NCBI GenBank assembly: GCA_945920185.1
Contig: CAMEJP010000022.1
Coordinates: 1 to 32,819, forward strand
From: an uncultured Eubacterium sp.
GTDB lineage: Bacteria > Bacillota > Clostridia > Lachnospirales > Lachnospiraceae
Length of the DNA: 32,819 bases
Direction: 5' to 3'
Part shown: positions 26,041 through 32,819 of the stretch, in pieces
Numbering within the stretch: position 1 is the stretch's first letter
Layout: every line of letters begins with the position of its first letter
The notes under the pieces: generated by a model
The model's database searches: none
Told to the model about the DNA's origin: nothing
Seen by the model: the letters and a program-made list of their open reading frames with translations, nothing else
Made by a program: the position numbers and the translations under genes

Positions 26041-26069
26041 ATTTTACCATATCTTGATTTAATAGTAAA
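26041..26069 (-). promoter_or_regulatory. Promoter for the DtxR-type gene
   Basis: On the minus strand, -35 TTTACT (26064-26069) and -10 TAAAAT (26041-26046) have a 17-base spacer, the same boxes as at 425-453. The leader is about 60 bases. Confidence 0.65.
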
Positions 26070-26095
26070 TCGCAAAATTTTTTTAAAAAAAGTTG

Positions 26096-26124
26096 TTGAC
26101 AACTAATAATAGTTAGCATATACT
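26096..26124 (+). promoter_or_regulatory. feo operon promoter
   Basis: The -35 TTGACA (26096-26101) and -10 TATACT (26119-26124) have a 17-base spacer, nearly consensus. The DtxR-type operator covers the -10 box, which suits repression. The leader to feoA is about 185 bases and holds a hairpin array. Confidence 0.92.
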
Positions 26125-26128
26125 AACT
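26101..26128 (+). promoter_or_regulatory. DtxR-type operator 1 (two overlapping palindromes)
   Basis: AGTTAG-N6-CTAACT (26111-26128) overlaps a second palindrome, AACTA-N4-TAGTT (26101-26114). Together they cover the spacer and -10 box of the feo promoter. Overlapping dyads fit two repressor dimers on opposite faces, as known for DtxR proteins. Confidence 0.8.
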
Positions 26129-26155
26129 GTGTAAAATATTTAAATCCAATATTAT

Positions 26156-26311
26156 CGCTAACGCTTCGGAATGGAGGTTAGAGCTAAAAATTTCCTTTAT
26201 AGGCAAATTTTTAGCTCACCGAGTTTGGGACGTTCCGTCACAAACTCGGATATCGCATCCGCAAATCTGAAATTTGCGTCGCGACCTACGCTAACGCTTC
26301 GGAATGGAGGT
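26156..26311 (+). repeat. Direct repeats flanking a three-hairpin array in the feoA leader
   Basis: Two identical 23-base copies (26156-26178 and 26289-26311) contain CGCTTCGGAATG and GGAGG. Between them lie three hairpins. The first is 26181-26217 (13 perfect pairs). The second is 26219-26249 (nine pairs plus an inner GACG/CGTC). The third is 26253-26284 (TCGC/GCGA around CGCAAAT/ATTTGCG). The second copy supplies the feoA ribosome binding site. The layout suggests insertion or duplication of a small structured element. Confidence 0.75.
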
Positions 26312-26316
26312 AAAAT

Positions 26317-26526
26317 ATGCCTTTATCAATGTCAAAGACAGGAGAAATCAATGTTATTAAAAGAATTGGCGGCAAGGAAGAGACAAAGCGTTTCCTTGAA
26401 AGTCTGGGATTTGTTGTTGGCAGCGTTGTAACAGTTATATCTGAGATGGGTGGCAATCTTATTGTGAATGTAAAAGATTCAAGAGTTGCCATAGGCAAAG
26501 ATATGGCCAACAAGATTATGGTTTAG
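26317..26526 (+). CDS. feoA: FeoA-domain protein (first)
   Basis: The protein has 69 residues, a single SH3-like FeoA domain: INVIKRIGGKEETKRFLESLGFVVGSVVTVI is the usual pattern of conserved Gly and hydrophobic strands, followed by NLIVNVKDSRVAIGKDMANKI. FeoA is a small cytoplasmic protein that works with FeoB in ferrous iron uptake, probably by contact with its GTPase part. GGAGG (26306-26310) lies six bases before ATG 26317. It is the first of two feoA genes; the second begins 35 bases after this stop. Expression should follow the iron-repressed promoter upstream, and the hairpin array in the leader may modulate it. Confidence 0.93.
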   Translation: MPLSMSKTGEINVIKRIGGKEETKRFLESLGFVVGSVVTVISEMGGNLIVNVKDSRVAIGKDMANKIMV

Positions 26527-26561
26527 CACCCGGTCAATAATTATATCAAAGGAGGATTGAA

Positions 26562-26783
26562 ATGAGTACTTTAAAAGAGATACCTTGCAAAAAAACTGTC
26601 AAGGTAAAACGCTTTAACGGAACAGGCCCGGTAAAAAGACGTATTATGGATATGGGAATTACTAAAGGTGTTGACATTTATGTCAGAAAGGTTGCACCGC
26701 TCGGTGACCCTATTGAAGTAACTGTCAGAGGCTATGAGCTTTCTTTGCGAAAAGCTGATGCTGAAATGATAGAAGTAGAGTAA
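26562..26783 (+). CDS. feoA: FeoA-domain protein (second)
   Basis: The protein has 73 residues, one FeoA domain: KVKRFNGTGPVKRRIMDMGITKGVDIYVRKVAPLGDPIEVTVRGYELSLRK in overlapping order, with MGITKG and the LGDPIEV and GYELSLR strands diagnostic. It is closer to the classic FeoA form than the first copy and probably contacts FeoB in the cytoplasm. AAAGGAGG precedes ATG 26562. Two tandem feoA genes before feoB are common in Clostridia; I infer that they form non-identical subunits. A second operator-like palindrome lies between this gene and feoB. Confidence 0.95.
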   Translation: MSTLKEIPCKKTVKVKRFNGTGPVKRRIMDMGITKGVDIYVRKVAPLGDPIEVTVRGYELSLRKADAEMIEVE

Positions 26784-26798
26784 TTTTTTTTAAAGACA

Positions 26799-26816
26799 GG
26801 TTAGTATGAACTAACT
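26799..26816 (+). promoter_or_regulatory. DtxR-type operator 2, before feoB
   Basis: GTTAG-N6-CTAAC (26800-26815) has exactly the geometry of the dyad at the feo promoter. No good promoter boxes are seen around it, so it may act as a roadblock, as an extra repressor site, or control a weak internal start. Confidence 0.65.
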
Positions 26817-26844
26817 CGTCTAGAATGTGAAAAGGAGAATTGAA

Positions 26845-29334
26845 ATGTCAATTAAGATTGCATTAGCAGGTAATCCAAACTGCGGTAAGACAACATTATT
26901 TAATGCTTTGACCGGTTCTAATCAGTTTGTGGGCAACTGGCCCGGAGTTACTGTTGAGAAAAAGGAGGGCAGGTTAAAGGGTAATAAAGAAGTAACCGTA
27001 ACAGACCTGCCGGGTATTTATTCACTGTCACCATATACGCTTGAAGAGGTTGTTGCGAGAAATTACCTCATCAATGAAAAACCTGACGCTATATTAAATA
27101 TTGTGGACGGTACAAATCTTGAGAGAAATCTTTATCTTTCAACACAGCTTATGGAATTGGGAATTCCTGTAGTTATGGCTGTGAATATGATGGATATTCT
27201 GGAGAAAAACGGTGAAAAAATCAACACGGAGAAACTTGCTGAGAATCTCGCCTGTGAGGTTGTGGAGATTTCTGCTCTCAAGGGAAATGGAATAAAGCAA
27301 GCGGCAGACAAGGCAGTAGCCGCAGCTAAAAACGGTGTGGTTGCAAAGCTTGTTCATAAGTTTGCCGATGATGTAGAAAATGCCATTACGTCGGTAGAAA
27401 ATCTGCTCGGAAGCGATATTAAAGAGGAACAGAAAAGATTTTTCGCAATTAAGCTCCTTGAAAGGGATGACAAGATAGGCGAACAGATGTCAAATGTTCC
27501 TAATGTGGATAATATCATAAAAAATCTTGAGGCAAAATTTGATGATGATACAGAAAGCATCATTACGAATGAGAGATATACATACATTTCGTCAATTATA
27601 GGCGAGTGCGCCAAGAAAACTGACAATAAGGAAAAACTTACCGTGTCCGATAAAATAGATAAGATTGTTACAAATCGTATTTTGGCACTTCCTATATTTG
27701 CAGTTGTTATGTTTTTGGTGTATTATATATCCATGGTAACGGTCGGAACTGCCGCAACAGACTGGGCTAATGACGGTTTGTTCGGAGACGGGTTCCGTCT
27801 TTTCGGAATAGGCTCATCTAAGTATGAAGAAGCCGTAGAAGAGTATGGCGATGCTCCTGCTATTATCGAAGCATTTATAGCTAAGGCAGAAGAAGACGGA
27901 AAGAATGTTGAGGGCATTGCGGATGCCATTGATTCAGAGTCGGAAGAATTTGATTTGGCTGTTGCAAAGAGTGAACTTGCCGGACTTAGCGCTATGTTTA
28001 GCGGTGATGAGAAGGTAACATATACGGTTGAGGATGAGGAAACTCTCGAAACAACAGACGAGGAAGCGACAGTTGATGACCTTACAAAAGCCATAGCAGC
28101 TTTTATAAAATATGAGTGTGCAGAACCTGACCCTGCAAATTACGGCGTATGGGTACCGGGTATTCCTGTTCTCGTAGAGAAAGGCTTGGATGCCTTAAAG
28201 TGTGCGGATTGGTTAAAGGGACTTGTGCTTGACGGAATAGTTGCAGGTGTAGGCGCAGTACTCGGCTTCGTTCCACAGATGTTAGTGCTGTTCTTACTCT
28301 TGGCAATACTTGAGGCATGCGGATATATGGCGAGAATTGCCTTCATTATGGATAGGATATTCAGAAGATTCGGACTTTCAGGTAAATCCTTTATTCCGAT
28401 TCTTGTCGGAACCGGTTGCGGTGTTCCGGGCATTATGGCATCACGTACCATTGAAAATGAGCGTGACCGCAGAATGACTGTAATAACCACAACATTTATA
28501 CCTTGCGGAGCTAAGATGCCGTTTATAGCAATGGTAGCAGGAGCCGTATTCGGAGGTTCTGCGTGGATATCTACATCTGCTTATTTTATAGGTATGGCAG
28601 CAATTATCTGCTCAGGTATTATTCTTAAAAAGACAAGGCTGTTTGCAGGTGACCCTGCACCATTTGTTATGGAGCTTCCTGCATATCATCTGCCTACGGT
28701 AGGAAATGTGTTAAGAAGTATGTGGGAACGTGGCTGGTCATTTATCAGGAAGGCAGGTACAATCATCCTTATATCTACGATTGTAGTATGGTTTGCAACA
28801 TACTTCGGTTTCGTGGACGGAACGTTGTGTATGTTGTCAGAGGAAGAAATTGATATGAGCATTCTTGCAAGGATTGGCGGTGCCATTGCATGGATATTTA
28901 AGCCACTCGGATGGGGCAACTGGCAGGCGGCTGTTGCTTCTATAACGGGACTTGTTGCCAAGGAAAATATTGTCGGAACAATGGGCATTCTCTACGGAGG
29001 CGGAGAACTTTCAGCTTACGCTGCCATGGCACTTCAATTCACAAAGTTAGCAGGTTTTTCTTTCCTTGTATTTAACCTTTTGTGTGCTCCTTGCTTTGCA
29101 GCTATCGGTGCTATCAAGAGAGAGATGAACAGTGCAAAATGGACATGGTTTGCAATAGCTTACCAGTGCGGATTTGCGTATATTGTAGGTCTTTGCATAT
29201 ATCAGATAGGAAATCTGATTGTAAATGCTTCATTTGGAATAGGAACAGTAGTAGCCATATTGTTTGTAATCATTTTCTTATTCCTTCTGTTAAGACCGTA
29301 TAAGCAAAGAACTTTAGCTTCGAAAGAGAGGTAA
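26845..29334 (+). CDS. feoB: Ferrous iron transport protein B
   Basis: The protein has 829 residues, somewhat longer than the about 770 usual. An N-terminal G domain begins with Walker A GNPNCGKT (9-16), followed by GNWPGVTVEKKEG and DLPGIYSL for switch and G3. The membrane part has Gate motifs GTGCGVPGIMASRT and TTFIPCGAKMP, whose cysteines are thought to bind Fe2+, and about eight helices. After the first membrane helix there is an acidic insertion (about 305-435, rich in Glu and Asp), which would face the outside. ATG 26845 follows AAAAGGAG. It imports Fe2+, driven or gated by GTP. It is co-transcribed with the two feoA genes and a small Cys-rich gene. Confidence 0.97.
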   Translation: MSIKIALAGNPNCGKTTLFNALTGSNQFVGNWPGVTVEKKEGRLKGNKEVTVTDLPGIYSLSPYTLEEVVARNYLINEKPDAILNIVDGTNLERNLYLSTQLMELGIPVVMAVNMMDILEKNGEKINTEKLAENLACEVVEISALKGNGIKQAADKAVAAAKNGVVAKLVHKFADDVENAITSVENLLGSDIKEEQKRFFAIKLLERDDKIGEQMSNVPNVDNIIKNLEAKFDDDTESIITNERYTYISSIIGECAKKTDNKEKLTVSDKIDKIVTNRILALPIFAVVMFLVYYISMVTVGTAATDWANDGLFGDGFRLFGIGSSKYEEAVEEYGDAPAIIEAFIAKAEEDGKNVEGIADAIDSESEEFDLAVAKSELAGLSAMFSGDEKVTYTVEDEETLETTDEEATVDDLTKAIAAFIKYECAEPDPANYGVWVPGIPVLVEKGLDALKCADWLKGLVLDGIVAGVGAVLGFVPQMLVLFLLLAILEACGYMARIAFIMDRIFRRFGLSGKSFIPILVGTGCGVPGIMASRTIENERDRRMTVITTTFIPCGAKMPFIAMVAGAVFGGSAWISTSAYFIGMAAIICSGIILKKTRLFAGDPAPFVMELPAYHLPTVGNVLRSMWERGWSFIRKAGTIILISTIVVWFATYFGFVDGTLCMLSEEEIDMSILARIGGAIAWIFKPLGWGNWQAAVASITGLVAKENIVGTMGILYGGGELSAYAAMALQFTKLAGFSFLVFNLLCAPCFAAIGAIKREMNSAKWTWFAIAYQCGFAYIVGLCIYQIGNLIVNASFGIGTVVAILFVIIFLFLLLRPYKQRTLASKER

Positions 29335-29337
29335 ATC

Positions 29338-29493
29338 ATGGAATCAATTATAGGAACAGGTATTGTGTGCGCCATACTGATTGTTGCGGTGTCACTCATA
29401 ATACGTAGTATGATTAAAAATAAAAGACGCGGAAAGTCAGCAATATGCGGCGGTAATTGCTCATGCTGCCAGGGAAATTGCGGCAAGCATTAG
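29338..29493 (+). CDS. FeoB-associated Cys-rich membrane protein
   Basis: The protein has 51 residues. A hydrophobic helix (about 4-22) is followed by a basic patch (KNKRRGK) and a tail with cysteines 37, 41, 43, 44 and 48 (CGGNCSCCQGNC). This matches the FeoB-associated Cys-rich family often found at the end of feo operons; it may pass or hold iron near the inner face of FeoB. It starts three bases after the feoB stop, and GAGAGG overlaps the feoB end. The tail should be cytoplasmic by the positive-inside rule. The exact role is unproven. Confidence 0.92.
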   Translation: MESIIGTGIVCAILIVAVSLIIRSMIKNKRRGKSAICGGNCSCCQGNCGKH

Positions 29494-29528
29494 AAAAAAT
29501 CGATATGACGGTTTATTTATAAGCAGTG

Positions 29529-29571
29529 AAAAGCAGTTTGATGTAGTGTAAGCTATTGATGACTGCTTTTT
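29529..29571 (+). terminator. Terminator of the feo operon
   Basis: A nine-pair stem (29529-29537 with 29562-29570) holds a 24-base loop with a small TAG/CTA pairing. The descending arm ends in TTTTT. Confidence 0.7.
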
Positions 29572-29600
29572 GCATACAAAAATAAAATTTGAAAATATGG

Positions 29601-29629
29601 TTGGAAAATCACAAAAAAACCGTTATAAT
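29601..29629 (+). promoter_or_regulatory. Promoter for the rhamnogalacturonan lyase gene
   Basis: The -35 TTGGAA (29601-29606) and -10 TATAAT (29624-29629) have a 17-base spacer. The start codon is about 70 bases downstream. Confidence 0.75.
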
Positions 29630-29697
29630 TTATATGTTGACTTATAAGTATAAGGTGAAATGTATTGAGAATCAGTTTTTTAAAGGAGAAGACTTTT

Positions 29698-32600
29698 ATG
29701 AAATTTAAACAACTTGCAAAGAAGTGTGCCGTAGGAGTGATGGCACTTGCAATATGTGTTACCGGTATGCCGATGCTTAATAGAAGTAATAGGATTAGTG
29801 CAGCAGAAGGCAGTTTGGGGTTAAATATTGTTGAACAGCTTGGAAGAGGTATATCAGCTGTTAACACAGGCTCCGGAATGCTTGTAAGCTGGAGATATCT
29901 TGCTAATGACACAGATAATACAGTTTTTAAACTGTATAGAAACGGAACATTAATTTATACAAGCAATATCGGGGAAGCAACCTGCTATCTGGATGCAAAC
30001 GGAAAGGCAACAGATAAATATACGGTTGAGAGCGAAGTAAACGGGGTAAGTGTAGATAAAGAGGAATGCAATCTTATTTCAGATACTGATTATTTACAAA
30101 TAAATCTTACACCGCCAACTGCATCTGACTGCACATATTCGCCTAATGACTGTTCAGTCGGAGATGCTGACGGTGACGGAGAATATGAGATTTTTCTTAA
30201 GTGGGATCCGTCTAATTCACAGGATAATTCTAAAAGCGGTGTTACGGGAAATGTGTTTATAGATTGTTATAAACTTGACGGAACAAGACTTTGGAGAATA
30301 GACCTTGGACCAAATATCAGAGCCGGAGCACATTATACTCAGTTTCTGGTGGCTGATTTTGACTGTGACGGATATGCAGAAATGACCTGCAAGACATCGG
30401 ATGGTACAGTAGATGGAAAGGGAAATGTAATTGGTGATGCAAGCAAGAGATATGCCAATTCCAGTGGTTATATTTTAACAGGTAATGAGTATTATACATT
30501 GTTTGACGGTAGAACCGGAGAAGCACTGGATACGGTAAATTATAACCCGGGAAGAGGAACGGTCAGCAAGTGGGGAGACAGCTATGGTAACAGAGTAGAC
30601 AGATTTCTCGGTACAGTGGCTTATCTGGATGGTGTCCATCCAAGTGCGGTGACTATGAGAGGCTACTATACAAGGATGACAGCCTGTGCGTATGATGTGG
30701 TTGATAAGAAGCTTGTTGAAAGATGGTTTTTTGATACAGGTAATTCTTCTTCAACACTTGGATACGGAGATGGAAATCACAATTGTATGCCGGCTGATGT
30801 TGATGGTGATGGCAGACAGGAAATCATTACAGGAAACACTTGTATAGATGATGACGGTAAATTAAAATGGTGTCTTAATATGGGTCATGGTGATGCTATG
30901 CATGTAGGAGATTTGCTTCCTGACAGAGCCGGACTTGAAGTATGGATATGCCATGAGGATTCCCCATATGGTGTAACGCTTATTGATGCGTCAAAGGGCA
31001 CAAAAATTTTTCATGTGGATGGTTCAAAAGATACAGGAAGATGTTGCGCTGATAATGTGTGGAGCGGAAATCCCGGTGCAGAGTTCTGGGGACTTGGCAA
31101 TAATGTATATGATGGAAATGGAAATTTGCTAAGTTGTAAAAGACCTGCAATAAATTTTTTGTGTTATTGGGATGGTGACCTTGAGAGAGAAATTCTGGAT
31201 GGTTATACGGATACAGCTGCAACTATTTCAAAAATGAATGCAAACGGAACCATTTCAACTCTAAAGACAACCGATGGATATTACACATGCAATACTACTA
31301 AGGGTACACCTTGTCTTTCTGCTGATATCTTTGGCGACTGGAGAGAAGAGGTAATCGTTAGAGCCAGTGACAGTAAATCAATAAGAATATATTGTACAAC
31401 TTATGACACTGATTACAGAATTACAACGTTTATGCATGATTCACAATATAGAAATCAGGTATCAGCCCAGCAGACAGCGTATAATCAGCCGCCACATGCA
31501 AGCTTTTATCTGGGTTCGGATGCTTCTCTTCCTTCAAGACCAAATGTGACTGTAAGGGGAATTTCAACCGAAAGTGATGTGACCGGTGATTATTTCAATC
31601 ATTTTGCAGGACAGAAGAATAACAACACTCTTTATACAATAACCGGTAATTATTCAAATTCAAAGGGCACGGTTACTTATGCAGGAGCATCTTATTCAGA
31701 GTGCCTTAAGATGGAAAGTGCTACAAATGTTTCATTTAGTACGACTTCGGAAGGAACTCTTACACTTGTATTTGCGGAAGCCGGTAATACTGGTGCGGCT
31801 AAAGTTGACGGAACTACATATGCAAGTGATGCAAATGGCGTTGTTACCGTAGCTCTTCCCGCCGGCAGCCACACAATCACCAAGGCTAATTCAACAAACC
31901 TTTTCATCATCAACTTTGAAGCATCGGGTTTAACAGAAGAACATACACATACCTGGGATGCAGGCACGGTAACAACGCCTGCAACATGTATTGTAACAGG
32001 TGCAAGGACATATACATGTTCAGGATGTTCAGAAACCAAGACAGAGATAATTGCAAAGACAGCCCATAATTATTCATCAGAATGGACAGTGGATGTACCT
32101 GCAACAGAAACAACGGCAGGAAGTGAATCAAGACACTGTACGACAGCAGGCTGTACTGCAACAACGGATTCAAGGGTAATTCCTGCAACAGGTTCATCAG
32201 AGACAACACCTTCCGTAACAATCAGCTTTGATGCCACGACATTAACAGCCAATAATGGAGACTCTGTTACTGCAACAACATTTGGCAACGGATATATTAA
32301 GGTAACAGGAAATACTCTTGTTTATAAGACAACCAAGGTTGACAATGTTTATACTACAAATGTATCAGGTATTGCAGTTCCTAGCAGCGGAACAGCAGGT
32401 TTCACCGTAAAGGTTAACGGCACTGCAACACTTGTCGTAACAGCGTCAAGCTCAGGTTCAGCAAAGACATCTTCAATCAGTGTTGTATCAGCAACAGGGG
32501 CAACAGTTGCTGAAAAGAATGGTGAAACAAGCGTAACAGGAGGTTCAACCTCTAAGAAAGATTTCACATATGAACTTGCAGCAGGCGAGTATACGGTTGT

Positions 32601-32819
32601 ATGTCCTACAGACAGCGTTACATCAGAACTTCGTGTCATTGCCATAACAGGTACAGGTAACTATGTAGCCTATGAAGCTTCACAGGAACCGGAAGCAGAA
32701 AAGAAGAACGGACTTTGCAAGAATGACGAGGACGGATTGTGGTACTATTATACGGATGATGTGGTAGATACTACAAAGACAGGACTTGTACAGGGTTCAG
32801 ACAGCGTATTCTGGTATGT
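29698..32819 (+). CDS. Secreted PL11 rhamnogalacturonan lyase, multidomain, cut by the window edge
   Basis: The open frame has 1040 codons and no stop in the window. AAAGGAG precedes ATG 29698. A signal peptide (about 1-36, cleavage near ISAAEG) leads to a PL11 beta-propeller (about 38-620), with RGISAVNTGSGMLVSWR, VGDADGDGEYE, ADVDGDGRQE (366-375), MGHGDAMHVGDL and ADIFGDWREE; the Asp-rich loops bind Ca2+. It cleaves the rhamnogalacturonan I backbone of pectin. A carbohydrate-binding-like module (about 625-741) follows, then a Cys-containing HTHTW...CSGC repeat region (745-830), an Ig-like segment (835-1000), and the start of a WYYY cell-wall-binding repeat (from 1002). The enzyme is therefore probably held on the cell surface. 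The C-terminal call is tentative. Confidence 0.93.
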   Translation, partial: MKFKQLAKKCAVGVMALAICVTGMPMLNRSNRISAAEGSLGLNIVEQLGRGISAVNTGSGMLVSWRYLANDTDNTVFKLYRNGTLIYTSNIGEATCYLDANGKATDKYTVESEVNGVSVDKEECNLISDTDYLQINLTPPTASDCTYSPNDCSVGDADGDGEYEIFLKWDPSNSQDNSKSGVTGNVFIDCYKLDGTRLWRIDLGPNIRAGAHYTQFLVADFDCDGYAEMTCKTSDGTVDGKGNVIGDASKRYANSSGYILTGNEYYTLFDGRTGEALDTVNYNPGRGTVSKWGDSYGNRVDRFLGTVAYLDGVHPSAVTMRGYYTRMTACAYDVVDKKLVERWFFDTGNSSSTLGYGDGNHNCMPADVDGDGRQEIITGNTCIDDDGKLKWCLNMGHGDAMHVGDLLPDRAGLEVWICHEDSPYGVTLIDASKGTKIFHVDGSKDTGRCCADNVWSGNPGAEFWGLGNNVYDGNGNLLSCKRPAINFLCYWDGDLEREILDGYTDTAATISKMNANGTISTLKTTDGYYTCNTTKGTPCLSADIFGDWREEVIVRASDSKSIRIYCTTYDTDYRITTFMHDSQYRNQVSAQQTAYNQPPHASFYLGSDASLPSRPNVTVRGISTESDVTGDYFNHFAGQKNNNTLYTITGNYSNSKGTVTYAGASYSECLKMESATNVSFSTTSEGTLTLVFAEAGNTGAAKVDGTTYASDANGVVTVALPAGSHTITKANSTNLFIINFEASGLTEEHTHTWDAGTVTTPATCIVTGARTYTCSGCSETKTEIIAKTAHNYSSEWTVDVPATETTAGSESRHCTTAGCTATTDSRVIPATGSSETTPSVTISFDATTLTANNGDSVTATTFGNGYIKVTGNTLVYKTTKVDNVYTTNVSGIAVPSSGTAGFTVKVNGTATLVVTASSSGSAKTSSISVVSATGATVAEKNGETSVTGGSTSKKDFTYELAAGEYTVVCPTDSVTSELRVIAITGTGNYVAYEASQEPEAEKKNGLCKNDEDGLWYYYTDDVVDTTKTGLVQGSDSVFWY

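Noticed and set aside
26171-26431. An open frame of 86 codons through the feoA leader.
   Set aside because: It runs through the hairpin array and overlaps feoA out of frame; the hairpins and repeats explain the sequence better.
28140-28490. Minus-strand open frame of 116 codons inside feoB.
   Set aside because: A shadow of conserved FeoB membrane coding, with no promoter or ribosome binding site.
31692-32645. Several minus-strand open frames of up to 115 codons near the right edge.
   Set aside because: They lie inside the long plus-strand lyase frame, have hydrophobic Val/Ala-rich shadow composition and no start signals.

Overview
The window looks like a chromosome segment of a Gram-positive, low-to-moderate-GC Clostridia bacterium, most likely Lachnospiraceae. 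Supporting signs are strong AGGAGG ribosome binding sites, sigma-A type promoters with 17-base spacers, a perfect CIRCE element before groESL, a FeoA-FeoA-FeoB-small Cys-rich protein operon, and small protein families that I associate with this family of gut bacteria. A secreted PL11 rhamnogalacturonan lyase with Lachnospira-style C-terminal modules suggests a pectin user, and a CheX/CheY-like pair suggests motility or another two-component behaviour. The genus is inference, not shown.

Layout from left to right: a tRNA-Trp gene with its terminator (80-195); a membrane Tim44-like zinc-ribbon protein and an SPFH protein with three zinc ribbons (503-2693); a two-zinc-site DUF6062-type protein divergent from a MocR-type regulator (2794-5002); a YtxH-like membrane protein (5082-5414, minus); a tightly packed cassette of TPR protein, DUF4037 nucleotidyltransferase-like protein, DUF4125 protein and an OGG-like DNA glycosylase (5578-8895); CIRCE-groES-groEL (9007-10981); MATE transporter, HD protein and Nudix hydrolase (11128-13726); a small two-helix membrane protein (13871-14368); guaB with its own promoter (14379-15905); an AT-rich HNH endonuclease gene with a structured leader of about 180 nt (15973-17120, minus); CheX-like, CheY-like and a divergent TruA-like gene (17267-19283); two GT8 glycosyltransferases and two PlsC-type acyltransferases, the first broken by one in-frame TGA (19478-23039); leuS (23122-25536); a divergent iron-regulator/feo locus (25598-29493); and a PL11 lyase that runs off the right edge (29698-32819).

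How the parts fit: the feo locus is the best-resolved regulatory unit. A DtxR-type repressor is encoded beside the ferrous iron transport operon, and two palindromes of identical geometry (GTTAG-N6-CTAAC) lie over the feoA -10 box and just before feoB. The glycosyltransferase/acyltransferase set looks like an envelope glycolipid pathway. The TPR-DUF4037-DUF4125 cassette is translationally coupled and is the best candidate for an undescribed system. A short repeat around CGCTTCGGAATG recurs at several start sites, and at feoA it is duplicated around three consecutive hairpins. Less usual points are a TruA homologue with Glu in place of the catalytic Asp, a LeuRS with KMGKR in place of KMSKS, and overlapping -10 boxes in the MocR/DUF6062 divergent promoters.
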